Assembly (NCBI GenBank): GCA_012518795.1 | Contig: JAAYRL010000022.1 | Span: 1 to 46,192, forward strand | DNA: 46,192 nucleotides | Source: Clostridiaceae bacterium | GTDB lineage: Bacteria > Bacillota > Clostridia > Saccharofermentanales > DTU023 | Direction of reading: 5' to 3' | In this document: piece after piece, positions 36,201 to 44,975 of the stretch | Position numbering within the stretch: position 1 is the stretch's first letter | How the letters are laid out: each line of letters begins with the position of its first letter | Made by a program: the position numbers and the translations under genes | The notes under the pieces: model-generated | What the model was told of the DNA's origin: nothing | What the model saw: the letters and a program-made list of their open reading frames with translations, nothing else | Databases searched by the model: none

Positions 36201-36446
36201 ATGCGCGATAAGAAAAATATTCTATCTGCTCTGTTAGATCATTTAAATACCGGAGGTTCAGGCAAGAAAGGAGCGATAATCGGATTTGTTATTGCTTTGT
36301 TGTTAGTAATCTTCGGTTTATTAAAGACGATATTTATTCTGATTTTAACATTAATCGGATATTATATCGGCGTCAGACATTTTTCTGATGAAAAATCCAT
36401 AAAAGAACTTTTTGATCGAATTTTTCCGCCCGGAAGATTTAGATAA
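36201..36446 (+). CDS. DUF2273 family small membrane protein
   Basis: The 81-residue protein has two closely spaced membrane helices (about residues 24–41 and 43–58), a HFSDEKSIKELFDRIFPPG tail typical of DUF2273, and sits after amaP as in other Firmicutes. It is part of the Asp23 envelope-stress module. The ATG at 36201 follows AGGAG. Its last codons and TAA stop form the first unit of a five-copy tandem repeat. Confidence 0.85.
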   Translation: MRDKKNILSALLDHLNTGGSGKKGAIIGFVIALLLVIFGLLKTIFILILTLIGYYIGVRHFSDEKSIKELFDRIFPPGRFR

Positions 36447-36553
36447 AGGTTCCACCCGGAAGATTTAGATAACGATTCTATCCGGAAGATTTAGATAATA
36501 ATTCTATCCGGAAGATTTAGATAAAAATTCCGCCCGGAAGATTTAGATAAAAA
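36424..36553 (+). repeat. Five 26-bp tandem repeats made from the DUF2273 gene 3' end
   Basis: Five units of exactly 26 bp begin at 36424, 36450, 36476, 36502 and 36528. All five keep the 17-mer CCGGAAGATTTAGATAA unchanged, while the nine bases between cores vary (for example TTCCGC, TTCCAC or TTCTAT before the core). The first unit is coding and contains the stop codon. The array ends 32 bases before the nusB start. Confidence 0.97.
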
Positions 36554-36585
36554 TTTAGAATAGCAATATTTTATTGGAGGAAGAA

Positions 36586-37005
36586 GTGAAACGTAGTTTA
36601 GCAAGAGAATATGCTTTTATGTTTTTGTTTCAAATCGAAATTCAACCTGAAAATGTAGAAAGTCAAATTCGCAATTTTTTAATAAACTATCCCGTTTCCG
36701 AAAGCCAAGCGGATTTTTTTGATTCAAGGGTAAAGGGTGTTATTTCTGTAAAACAAGAGTTGGACAGTATTCTTGAACCTTTTTTGGTCAAATGGACTTT
36801 GAACAGATTGCCTAAAGTCGATTTAACAATATTGCGTTTAGCAATTTTCGAAATGAAATATATGCCGGATATTCCGAATAATGTTGCAATTTCTGAAGCT
36901 GTACGTTTAGCAAAAAAATATAGTACAGATGAATCGCGTTCTTATATTAATGCTATTCTCGGTAATGTTAACCGTGAAGTCTTAAATGAAAGCAAGTCGG
37001 AATGA
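36586..37005 (+). CDS. nusB: Transcription antitermination factor NusB
   Basis: The 139-residue helical protein has REYAFMFLFQIE at the start, VDLTILRLAIFEMKYMPDIPNNVAISEAVRLAKKY (positions 82–116) and ends with SYINAILGNV. It binds boxA RNA with S10 for rRNA antitermination. The GTG at 36586 follows GGAGG; it overlaps xseA by 4 bases (ATGA). Confidence 0.93.
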   Translation: MKRSLAREYAFMFLFQIEIQPENVESQIRNFLINYPVSESQADFFDSRVKGVISVKQELDSILEPFLVKWTLNRLPKVDLTILRLAIFEMKYMPDIPNNVAISEAVRLAKKYSTDESRSYINAILGNVNREVLNESKSE

Positions 37006-38201
37006 CTTATTCTGTTTCTGAATTAAATCGTTTAGTCGCAAAAATTTTAGATGATAATCCCAATCTGATTAACATCCAAGTTTATGGTGAAATATCCGGC
37101 GGCAAGCTTTACCCTTCCGGGCATTATTATTTTTCTCTGAAAGATGAAAATTCTACTGTCAGCTGTGTGATGTTTCGATCAAATTATAGTCGCATCAATT
37201 TTTCTCCTAAAGATGGCGATATGGTTTCTTTGAAAGCGAAAGCGAGTATATATGAAGTTACCGGTCGTTTTCAGTTGATTGTTAATACTATGGAACCACA
37301 GGGGATCGGTGATCTGCATCAACGATTTGAATTACTGAAAAAAGAATTGGCAGCTCAAGGTTATTTTTCTGAAAAAAATAAAAAACCAATCCCTTATCTG
37401 CCGAATTTGATCGGAGTTGCTACATCATCGGAAGGTGCTGTTATCAGAGATATGATCAATGTTTTGCGGCGTAGATTTCCCGGATTTAAAATGCATTTCG
37501 TGCCCGTTGCGGTTCAAGGAACCGGAGCAGCTGAACAAATAGCTAATGCAATTAAGCTATTTAATCAAAGGAATGAAGTTGATGTAATTATCATTGCCAG
37601 AGGTGGTGGTTCAATTGAAGATTTATGGGCTTTCAATGAAAAAGTTGTGGCAGATGCGATCTTTAATTCGAAAATCCCGGTGATTTCTGCAGTTGGTCAT
37701 GAAACGGATTTTACGATTGCTGATTTTTGTGCGGATTTAAGAGCTCCAACCCCTTCTGCTGCTGCAGAATTGGTTTTACCGGAAAAGATGATCTTAGTTG
37801 AGAATATTCAAGCTGAACGAGAAAAATTAATTAAATTATTACAAAGGCAGTTGTTAAACGCTAAACAAACTCTAGACTTTTTAACGGAAAGATCCGTTTT
37901 AAAAAATCCTTGCACCATAATTGAGCAACAAAGACAAATTATAATACAATTAAGAGAACGCATCGAGCGTGAGTTTAAGTATCAAATTGATAATAAAAAA
38001 AGACAACTTGAATCTCTTTACAATAATTTGATGGCTTTAAATCCTTTTTCTATTTTGGAACGAGGTTATGCTTATATAGAAAGTACAGAGAATGTAACAA
38101 TAGATTCTGTTAATAAAATATCTGTTGGTCAAAAAATTCAGATTCATTGGTCTGATGGAAAAGCTACGGCTGAGATCAACGAAATTAAATATAAGCAGTA
38201 G
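37002..38201 (+). CDS. xseA: Exodeoxyribonuclease VII large subunit
   Basis: The 399-residue protein has an N-terminal OB-fold (IQVYGEISGGKLYPSGHYYFSLKDENS, positions 24–50), the catalytic domain with GVATSSEGAVIRDMINVL near residue 137, DVIIIARGGGSIEDLWAFNEK near residue 194 and ISAVGHETDFTIADFCADLRAPTPSAAAE (positions 228–256), followed by a coiled coil. It degrades single-stranded DNA with XseB. The stop codon is inside the first of four 22-bp repeats. Confidence 0.95.
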   Translation: MTYSVSELNRLVAKILDDNPNLINIQVYGEISGGKLYPSGHYYFSLKDENSTVSCVMFRSNYSRINFSPKDGDMVSLKAKASIYEVTGRFQLIVNTMEPQGIGDLHQRFELLKKELAAQGYFSEKNKKPIPYLPNLIGVATSSEGAVIRDMINVLRRRFPGFKMHFVPVAVQGTGAAEQIANAIKLFNQRNEVDVIIIARGGGSIEDLWAFNEKVVADAIFNSKIPVISAVGHETDFTIADFCADLRAPTPSAAAELVLPEKMILVENIQAEREKLIKLLQRQLLNAKQTLDFLTERSVLKNPCTIIEQQRQIIIQLRERIEREFKYQIDNKKRQLESLYNNLMALNPFSILERGYAYIESTENVTIDSVNKISVGQKIQIHWSDGKATAEINEIKYKQ

Positions 38202-38268
38202 TGAAATTTAATATAAGCAGTAATGAAATTTAATATAAGCAGTAATAAAATTAAATATAAGCAGCGAT
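38181..38268 (+). repeat. Four 22-bp tandem repeats made from the xseA 3' end
   Basis: Units begin at 38181, 38203, 38225 and 38247. The first encodes the last residues EIKYKQ and the TAG stop of xseA. The core AATATAAGCAG is common to all. The second and third units are identical, and the fourth is the most diverged. Some 80 bases follow before the xseB start. Confidence 0.96.
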
Positions 38269-38352
38269 AATGATATTAAATCAATTAAGATTATAAATAA
38301 AAAATAATATTAGATTATGTGTAATTTACATGATCAATTACCGGGAGTAAAT

Positions 38353-38643
38353 ATGACTGAAAAATTGCCATTAGAAGAAATGCAACTGGAGGAGATTTCT
38401 TTAGAAGAGCTTCATTCGGAAAATATTCAAGCTGATGAAGAGAGTGATCAACCTCAATCGTTTCAGAATGCGCTAGCTGAACTGAAAAGCATTGTTGAAC
38501 AATTAGAAAATGTACAAGGTGATCTTGATCAATCGATTAAACTCTTTAAAAGAGGTATGACATTGGCAAAATGGTCAGAACAATATTTGACTGAGATGGA
38601 AGAGCAGATAACCGATATCATTAATCAAAGCAAAATTGATTGA
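38353..38643 (+). CDS. xseB: Exodeoxyribonuclease VII small subunit
   Basis: The 96-residue protein has the XseB core FQNALAELKSIVEQLE near residue 37 and DLDQSIKLFKRGMTLAKW near residue 57. About 30 additional acidic N-terminal residues (LPLEEMQLEEISLEEL, a repeated LEE pattern) precede the family domain. The ATG at 38353 follows GGGAG; a possible earlier ATG at 38317 has no such site. Downstream lies an 8-bp triple repeat, GAAAATTT-like, near 38725–38750. Confidence 0.9.
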   Translation: MTEKLPLEEMQLEEISLEELHSENIQADEESDQPQSFQNALAELKSIVEQLENVQGDLDQSIKLFKRGMTLAKWSEQYLTEMEEQITDIINQSKID

Positions 38644-38797
38644 ACTGAAATAATGAGCTTCCGAGCTTGCTTTAAATTATTACTAAAATCTTTTTTAAGA
38701 AAATGCTTGATAATTTGATATTTTGAAAATTTGAAAATTTGAAAATTATTATTTAAGGCTATCTGAACAATTTGCTCAATTCTGAAAGGAAATCAAT

Positions 38798-39724
38798 ATG
38801 AATAAAGGTATGCAAAAATATGCTGAATATTTAGATCAAATTGAAGCTGAACTAATACGCTGTACTTCCGAATCGACAATAGATTCAAAACAAACTGTAG
38901 TTGATGCGATGCGTTATAGCTTGTTGTCAGGAGGTAAGCGAGTTCGCCCTGTTTTGACATTGGCTGTTGCCAATGCTTTGGGTTCCGCAACCGATCAAAA
39001 TCTATTACGTTTAGCATCTGCAATTGAAATGATTCACGCCTATTCTTTAATCCATGATGATCTTCCTGCAATGGATAATGATGACTTAAGACGGGGCAAA
39101 CCGACAAATCATATTATTTACGGTGAAGGTATGGCTGTCTTGGCAGGTGATGGATTGCTCAATTTAGCATATGAAGAATTATTTAATCTATGTGAACTGC
39201 AACCGACACTTAATAAAGCATGTTTAAACATTGCCCGTAAAGCCGGAATTAACGGAATGATCGGCGGTCAAAGCATGGATATGACAAAATTTGAATCTGA
39301 TGATCCGGAGATATCTTTGCAATATTTAATCAAATTACAGAAGTTAAAAACCGGAGGTTTGATTAATGCTGCAACTTTAAGTGGTTATTATTATGCCGAA
39401 GCTATGCAGAATACAGATAATTTTAATTCACAGCTGGAAGAACTGTTCATTACCTATGCTGATCGCTTAGGTTTAGCGTTTCAAATCAGAGATGATTTGC
39501 TTGATGTCATGTCAAATGAGGAAAAATTAGGCAAATCTATTGGCAAAGATATGCGTGATCAGAAATTAACCTTTGTGACTTTGCTCGGAGTTGAAGAGTC
39601 AAAGAAATATGAAAATAAATTATACGATGAAATAGTCTTGATTTTAAGTAAATTAGAAAAATTAAATGTTGATATTGATTTTCTTAGTTGTTTTACTTCG
39701 ATTTTGATGCATCGTGATTACTGA
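38798..39724 (+). CDS. ispA: Polyprenyl synthetase (farnesyl/geranyl diphosphate synthase)
   Basis: The 308-residue enzyme condenses isopentenyl diphosphate units. It has GGKRVRP at residues 45–51, the first Asp-rich motif IHDDLPAMDNDD at 85–96, GQSMDMTKFE near 162 and the second motif FQIRDDLLDV near 228. Position after xseB is the usual clostridial order. The last residue and stop form the first unit of a 300-bp short repeat array. dxs and tlyA, which often follow, are absent. Confidence 0.93.
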   Translation: MNKGMQKYAEYLDQIEAELIRCTSESTIDSKQTVVDAMRYSLLSGGKRVRPVLTLAVANALGSATDQNLLRLASAIEMIHAYSLIHDDLPAMDNDDLRRGKPTNHIIYGEGMAVLAGDGLLNLAYEELFNLCELQPTLNKACLNIARKAGINGMIGGQSMDMTKFESDDPEISLQYLIKLQKLKTGGLINAATLSGYYYAEAMQNTDNFNSQLEELFITYADRLGLAFQIRDDLLDVMSNEEKLGKSIGKDMRDQKLTFVTLLGVEESKKYENKLYDEIVLILSKLEKLNVDIDFLSCFTSILMHRDY

Positions 39725-40026
39725 GTATACAAGATTATTAAGTATGCAAATTATCGATTATGCAGATTATTGAGTATTCAAGATTATTAAGTATGCAAAT
39801 TATTGATTATGCAAATTATTGATTATGCAAATTATTGAGTATACAAGATTATTAAGTATGCAAATTATCGAGATTACAAATTATCGAGAATACAAATTAT
39901 CGAGAATACAAATTATTGATTATGCAAATTATTGATTATGCAAATTATTGAGAATGCAAACTATTGAGTTTACAAAATTATTGAAAATGCAAATTATTGA
40001 GTTTGTAAAATTATTGAATATTCAAA
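39717..40026 (+). repeat. Array of about 19 repeats of 16–17 bp after ispA
   Basis: Units of the form ATTATTGATTATGCAA, with variants such as ATTATTAAGTATGCAA, ATTATCGAGAATACAA and ATTATTGAGTATACAAG, run from the ispA stop codon (first unit ATTACTGAGTATACAAG at 39717–39733) to about 40026. Most keep ATTAT and the CAA ending. Higher-order order is visible, with runs of identical neighbours. The array fills most of the 430-bp spacer to nadK; the rest holds a promoter. Confidence 0.95.
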
Positions 40027-40097
40027 TTAAAAAATAAAAATAACTGTAGTTTTCAATTAAAGAAATTAAAGAAATTAGTAAGTATCGATGAATATTA

Positions 40098-40126
40098 TTA
40101 CATATTTATACAAAATAAGCTATAAT
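40098..40126 (+). promoter_or_regulatory. Predicted sigma-A promoter of nadK–argR
   Basis: TTACAT (40098–40103) and TATAAT (40121–40126) are separated by 17 bases, 28 bases before the nadK ATG. Transcription of nadK, argR and perhaps recN could restart here after the ispA repeat array. Confidence 0.6.
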
Positions 40127-40154
40127 AATATAAAATTGCGGAGTATGTTATTGA

Positions 40155-41015
40155 ATGAAAAGAATTGCTATTTTCCCCAACAGATCACGTGATCCCGATT
40201 TTCAAGTAACAAATCATTTGGTAGAAGAAATTGTTAAAAATGGAGGGCGGCCGGTTATTGAACCCGAACTGGCAGGCGGTTTCAGATCTCCTAATATTGA
40301 ATTTAATTCTTATACAGATTGTGATTTTATTATTTGTTTAGGCGGTGATGGTACTTTTCTGTCTGCGGCTCATCATCCAACCTCTAAAGGTTTGCCGCAA
40401 ATTGGTATAAATCTTGGCAGTGTAGGTTTTCTAACAGAAATTGAACCTGAGCAAATCGATCAAGCTATTCCAAAGTTACTTTCCGGGCAATATCAGATTG
40501 AAGAGCGGATGATGCTGGATGTGAAATGTTATGATCAGAATTCGAATTTAATTGACCACGGATATGCCCTGAATGATGTTGTCTTATGTAGAGGAGGCGG
40601 TAATACCGGTATCTTGACCTTTGATTTGACGATTGATGACAACGCGGTTGAACGAATTCCGGGTGACGGCATAATTGTTTCCAGCCCAACCGGTTCGACT
40701 GCATACAATCTTGCTGCCGGCGGACCTATTGTCCATCCGCAAGTAAACGTAATTCTTATTACACCTTTAGCACCTCACACTCTGCATAACAGAACATATA
40801 TTGCAAACAGTGAAGCAATTGTGAAATTACAATTAGTAAAAAAATCCGGACCTGCTATTTTTTCAATTGACGGTAGACAAGATATTGAAGTTGAAGCTGA
40901 TCATTATGCTTTACTTAGCAGTTCGGAAATGCATTTTAACAAAATTCGCTTAAGTGGTGACAAATTCTATCAAACATTACCGAGCAAAATTCAATTAAGG
41001 GGCATGGGGAGATGA
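40155..41015 (+). CDS. nadK: NAD kinase
   Basis: The 286-residue enzyme phosphorylates NAD to NADP. It has GGDGTFLSA at 63–71, IGINLGSVGFLTEIEP near residue 85, the substrate loop NDVVLCRGGG near 138, and DGIIVSSPTGSTAYNLAAGGPIVHP (positions 175–199). It overlaps argR by 4 bases (ATGA), a conserved clostridial arrangement. Confidence 0.95.
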   Translation: MKRIAIFPNRSRDPDFQVTNHLVEEIVKNGGRPVIEPELAGGFRSPNIEFNSYTDCDFIICLGGDGTFLSAAHHPTSKGLPQIGINLGSVGFLTEIEPEQIDQAIPKLLSGQYQIEERMMLDVKCYDQNSNLIDHGYALNDVVLCRGGGNTGILTFDLTIDDNAVERIPGDGIIVSSPTGSTAYNLAAGGPIVHPQVNVILITPLAPHTLHNRTYIANSEAIVKLQLVKKSGPAIFSIDGRQDIEVEADHYALLSSSEMHFNKIRLSGDKFYQTLPSKIQLRGMGR

Positions 41016-41491
41016 ATCCTTCGAAAAACATGAGACAGAGCAGAATTCTGCAGATTATTAAACAAAGTAATATTGAAACACAGGAAGAATTGGTAGAGGC
41101 GTTAAGAAAATTCAATATGGATGTTACCCAAGCTACTGTTTCCAGAGATATTAAAGAGCTTGGTATCTTAAAAGTTGCAACCGGTCACGGCAAACAAAAA
41201 TATGTACCAATGACTCAAAGTGGGGAAGTGGCTTCCGGTCGTTTGATGACAATTTTTGTTGAAGCTGTAATTTCTATGGAAAATACAGATAGTTTTGTGA
41301 TCATTAAAACACTTCCCGGCATGGCACAAGCTGCTGCAGCTTCACTGGATTCGATGCATTTGGAACAAATCATCGGTTCGATAGCCGGCGATGATACTAT
41401 TTTTGCTGCTACCAGATCTGAACAGGATGCAATTCAATTAAAATCTATTTTACTCTCAATTTCTAATATTCATACAAGTCATGACCAGTAA
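41012..41491 (+). CDS. argR: Arginine repressor
   Basis: The 159-residue regulator has an N-terminal winged helix (RILQIIKQSNIETQEELVEALRKF, positions 10–33; TQATVSRDIKELGI at 38–51) and a C-terminal arginine-binding oligomerisation domain (KTLPGMAQAAAASLDSM; SIAGDDTIF). It senses arginine and controls its synthesis and breakdown. No arg operator was recognised in the window. Confidence 0.94.
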   Translation: MNPSKNMRQSRILQIIKQSNIETQEELVEALRKFNMDVTQATVSRDIKELGILKVATGHGKQKYVPMTQSGEVASGRLMTIFVEAVISMENTDSFVIIKTLPGMAQAAAASLDSMHLEQIIGSIAGDDTIFAATRSEQDAIQLKSILLSISNIHTSHDQ

Positions 41492-41501
41492 ATAATTGTT
41501 T

Positions 41502-41585
41502 TAAATGACGATTCGAGTTAGATATTAGGATTCTTTATATGAATGTTCAAGTTAAACATTTCTTCTAAATGGCGATTCGAGTTAG
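41502..41585. repeat. Duplicated 20-mer in the argR–recN spacer
   Basis: TAAATGACGATTCGAGTTAG (41502–41521) and TAAATGGCGATTCGAGTTAG (41566–41585) differ at one position and are 64 bp apart. The second lies 15 bases before recN. The argR stop is not part of the repeat. Confidence 0.8.
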
Positions 41586-41600
41586 GAGTAATAATAACTG

Positions 41601-43286
41601 ATGTTGAAAAAAGTCGAAATTAAGAATTTTGCATTAATCGAGTCTGCTATTTTTGAACCGGGAAAACATTTAACTGTAATTAGTGGTGAAACCGGTGCAG
41701 GTAAGTCTTTATTGATTGATGCATTGGGTAGTCTGACAGGCAAAAGAGCTAATCGTGAAGTTGTGCGTACAGGCTTTGATTATGCACGAGTAGAAGCAAT
41801 TTTTTCTTTAAATACAGAGTTGCAAAATTTGAGACTATTTCAAGATCTTGATGCCGATGAACATTTAATTCTAAGTCGTGAAATATTCGCAGATGGCGGA
41901 AGCCAAGCCAGAATTAATGGTCGCTTGGTAAATAATTCTTTATTGCGTGAAGTCAGTGACCATTTGATCGGATTACATGCACAACATGAGCAACAACAGA
42001 TTTTTGATTTAAATGAACAAAGAAATTTGTTGGATAAATATATTGGTAACTCAATAGCGGATTTACTTATTGAATGGCAAACTTTATTGAAATCCCGAAA
42101 AAAACTGGCTGAACAGCTGCGAGAGTATGGCTTAAATCCCGCAGAACGTGCCAGGCAACTAGAATTGCTCCAATATCAAATTGCTGAAATTACGGATGCT
42201 GATTTAAAAATAGATGAAGATAAAATATTACTCGAAAGAAATAAAATCCTGGCAACACTTTCAAGAATCAAACAAGATTTAATCCAAGCCAGAAATATTT
42301 TGTCTGCTGATTCTGAACATGGTGCTGCCAGCATGATTGCTCAAGCTGCAAGCATATTGGATTACAGCTCGCGTTTTTCTGAAAAAACTGCTTTATATCA
42401 AAAACGCTTGAAACAATTGGCGTCGGATGTTTCCGAACAAGCAATTAATTTGACTGATGTATATCAAGAACTTGAAGCGGAACCGAATGAAATTGAAATG
42501 ATCAATCAACGTTTAGATCAGATCGATAAATTAAAAATTAAATATGGTGATACGATTAAAGAAATTTTGCAATATTCAGCTGATGCCGAAAAACGATTAA
42601 ATGTTCTGAAAAAAAGTGAAGAATTATTTACTCAATGCCGAGCTGATTTGTTAAGCAATGAACAAGAAATGGCTGAATTAGCTGAAAAAATTCATAGCTT
42701 ACGTTTTGAAGCAGGTCAAGAATTAAGTGAACAAATTTCTTTTGCGCTTGCTAAACTAGCAATGCCGAATGTTAAATTTTCTGTCAAGGTCAAGTTACTG
42801 GAAAAATCTGAAAAAGGCTATTATGGTCTGTATGGCAGAGATCAGGTTGAATATTTTATTCAACCGAATATCGGAGAACCTTTAATGCCGTTGAACAAAA
42901 TTGCTTCCGGCGGTGAAGTGTCACGTATTCTTTTAGCGATAAAATCAATATTAGGAGAAAATGATGAGCTCTCTGTTTTAATATTTGATGAAATTGACAG
43001 TGGTGTCAGTGGGAATACCGCCTTAAGTGTTGCTCAAATGCTAAGAGAGATTGCAGACAATAAACAAGTTTTATGTGTCTCGCATATGGCACAAGTTGCT
43101 GCCGCTTCCGACACTCATTTTTTAATCGAAAAAACTGTTCAAGATCAAAGAACTTCGACTCAATTGAAAAAACTCGATCTGTCAGAAAAAACCAGAGAAG
43201 TTGCCAGATTACTATCAGGCAATCCTCATGATCAATCTACAATAAATCTAGCGAAACAAATGATCTCCCAATATAAACAACGTTAA
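41601..43286 (+). CDS. recN: DNA repair protein RecN
   Basis: The 561-residue SMC-like ATPase has Walker A SGETGAGKSLLIDAL near residue 29, a central coiled coil (about 160–360), the ABC signature KIASGGEVSRILLAIKSIL near residue 434 and Walker B VLIFDEIDSGVSG near residue 460. It acts in double-strand break repair. Its place after argR is conserved in Clostridia. The gene is intact and convergent with the pseudouridine synthase gene. Confidence 0.95.
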   Translation: MLKKVEIKNFALIESAIFEPGKHLTVISGETGAGKSLLIDALGSLTGKRANREVVRTGFDYARVEAIFSLNTELQNLRLFQDLDADEHLILSREIFADGGSQARINGRLVNNSLLREVSDHLIGLHAQHEQQQIFDLNEQRNLLDKYIGNSIADLLIEWQTLLKSRKKLAEQLREYGLNPAERARQLELLQYQIAEITDADLKIDEDKILLERNKILATLSRIKQDLIQARNILSADSEHGAASMIAQAASILDYSSRFSEKTALYQKRLKQLASDVSEQAINLTDVYQELEAEPNEIEMINQRLDQIDKLKIKYGDTIKEILQYSADAEKRLNVLKKSEELFTQCRADLLSNEQEMAELAEKIHSLRFEAGQELSEQISFALAKLAMPNVKFSVKVKLLEKSEKGYYGLYGRDQVEYFIQPNIGEPLMPLNKIASGGEVSRILLAIKSILGENDELSVLIFDEIDSGVSGNTALSVAQMLREIADNKQVLCVSHMAQVAAASDTHFLIEKTVQDQRTSTQLKKLDLSEKTREVARLLSGNPHDQSTINLAKQMISQYKQR

Positions 43287-43321
43287 TATTTAAAAAATAA
43301 TTTTTTGAAAAACGATAAATT

Positions 43322-43449
43322 TAAAATCATAATTATCGCAAAATAATACAACTTAGAATCATAATTATCGAAAAACGATACAACTTAGAATCATAATTAT
43401 TGAAAAATAATATAACTTAGAATCATAGTTATTGAAAAACGATTTCTGA
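43322..43449. repeat. Four 32-bp tandem repeats between recN and the RluA-family gene
   Basis: Units begin at 43322, 43354, 43386 and 43418. Shared words are AGAATCATAATTAT and GAAAAACGAT. A partial diverged unit precedes them near 43296. They fill the gap between convergent genes, so they may be copied into the 3' ends of both transcripts. There is no GC-rich terminator. Confidence 0.95.
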
Positions 43450-43479
43450 ATGTTAGGTTAATATGCTTCTCTCATATAA

Positions 43480-44814
43480 TTATTTAAAATCTTCGACAAA
43501 CTGTTCGACAAAAAACCTCATGTCCGAAGGGAGCTCAGCTTCGAATTCCATGTATTTTTCAGTAATCGGATGGAAAAAACCGATTTGTCTGGAATGAAGA
43601 GCTTGACGTTCAATCATCCGGTCCAAAAGCAATTGCTTTTCATTGATTAAAGATTTTAATGTTGTTTGATTCTTCGGCGCGACCCTTTGCGGACTTATTT
43701 TTAATGAATTAATATCAGTTAAATATTTTTGTTGCTCATTTACATTGTTAGTTAGTTGACTTGTTTTATCCAAATTATCTTCTGACAAATGTTTTTGTTG
43801 ATTATTTGAATTGTTAGTTAGTTGACTTATTTTATCCAAATTATCTTTTGACAAATGTTTTTGTTGCTCATTTACATTGTTAGTTAGTTGACTTGTTTTA
43901 TCTAAATTATATTCTGCTAAAGGTTTTTGTTGATTATTTGCATTGCAATTAAGTTTGCTTTTTAATATGTTTTTATTGTCTTTGTATTGATCAATTGAAT
44001 TTCTATGTAAATCTAAAAAATTAAGATTAGGATCAATTTCTAAAATGTTAAAATTTGATTGATGATCAAGTTCACAATAATTGGTTATTCCGTACAAGCT
44101 ATCTCCCAGCAACGGATGGCCATAATATAAACTATGAACTCGTATTTGATGAGTCCTGCCGGTTTCAAGTGTAAACTCAACCCAATCATAACTTTGTTCT
44201 TTGCAAGAATTAAGAACTTTATAATTTGTAATTGCCGATTTTCCGGTTTGATCAACAACTCGAATCATAATACTATTCGGAAAACGTTTGATCGGCTGGT
44301 TAATAATGCCTTGTTGCTTTAGCCAATGACCGTGAGTCAGAGCCCAATAAACTCTTTTTATCGGATTTTGCACAATGCGATAATGAGCATGAGCATGTTT
44401 GGCAATAATCAATGCGCCTGAGGTATCTCGATCTAGTCTGGTTACAGGATGCAGGGGCTTTTCTGAGAGAAGATCCAACAAGGTATTATCCGAATGAGAC
44501 ATTGTTGGATGCACCACCATATCAGCAGGTTTATTCAAAACAATTAGATGCTCATCTTCAAATAAAACTTCAACTCCGGGAATTTGATTAGTCTTGATGG
44601 GCAACAATTCAGCACAATTCTTATTCGGATGGGCAACAATTCGATCACCTGTATATACAATATCAATCATTCGCCCCGGTTTGTCATTAATCCATAAATT
44701 TCCGTAAAGACGGATTCTTTTTTGCATTTGAGCTGAAATTCCAAATTCATTGATCAAAACATCAACGGCTCTTTGCGAATCTTGATTTCGTTTGACTGTT
44801 ACTTTAAATTCCAT
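43480..44814 (-). CDS. RluA-family pseudouridine synthase with Asn/Gln-rich repeat insertion
   Basis: The 444-residue protein has an N-terminal S4-like domain, then HPVTRLDRDTSGALI with the catalytic Asp128, and GRTHQIRVHSLYYGHPLLGDSLYG at 219–242. The family end, ALHSRQIGFFHPIT, appears only at 405–418. In between lies an insertion of about 150 residues that relatives (about 300 residues) lack. It contains about 3.8 copies of a 22-residue repeat rich in Asn, Gln and Leu. The catalytic core is intact, so it may be active with a floppy loop. It should modify uridines in rRNA or tRNA. Confidence 0.88.
   Translation of the reverse strand: MEFKVTVKRNQDSQRAVDVLINEFGISAQMQKRIRLYGNLWINDKPGRMIDIVYTGDRIVAHPNKNCAELLPIKTNQIPGVEVLFEDEHLIVLNKPADMVVHPTMSHSDNTLLDLLSEKPLHPVTRLDRDTSGALIIAKHAHAHYRIVQNPIKRVYWALTHGHWLKQQGIINQPIKRFPNSIMIRVVDQTGKSAITNYKVLNSCKEQSYDWVEFTLETGRTHQIRVHSLYYGHPLLGDSLYGITNYCELDHQSNFNILEIDPNLNFLDLHRNSIDQYKDNKNILKSKLNCNANNQQKPLAEYNLDKTSQLTNNVNEQQKHLSKDNLDKISQLTNNSNNQQKHLSEDNLDKTSQLTNNVNEQQKYLTDINSLKISPQRVAPKNQTTLKSLINEKQLLLDRMIERQALHSRQIGFFHPITEKYMEFEAELPSDMRFFVEQFVEDFK
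43687..43938 (-). repeat. 66-bp in-frame tandem repeats inside the RluA-family gene
   Basis: Units of 22 codons (residues 293–314, 315–336, 337–358 and a partial 359–376) share the core NLDKTSQLTNN and QQKHLS. Units 1 and 3 begin with NNQQ and units 2 and 4 with NEQQ, a two-unit higher-order pattern. The reading frame is kept because 66 is a multiple of three. Confidence 0.95.
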
Positions 44815-44975
44815 AAATACGATTTTATCTTATTGAATCTTGATTATTATTTCTAATTATTGTCATTTGATTTTAAAATTTAAATTAATTTAAGTTTTTC
44901 GGGAAATTCCAGTTTTTATGAGTGTTTCTCAAAAAAAGTCATATTATGGTTTGTTGAAAAAAGTATAATTGCTAT

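Noticed and set aside
36424-36553. Repeats as an intrinsic terminator series after the DUF2273 gene
   Set aside because: The units contain no GC-rich self-complementary stem followed by a T-run.
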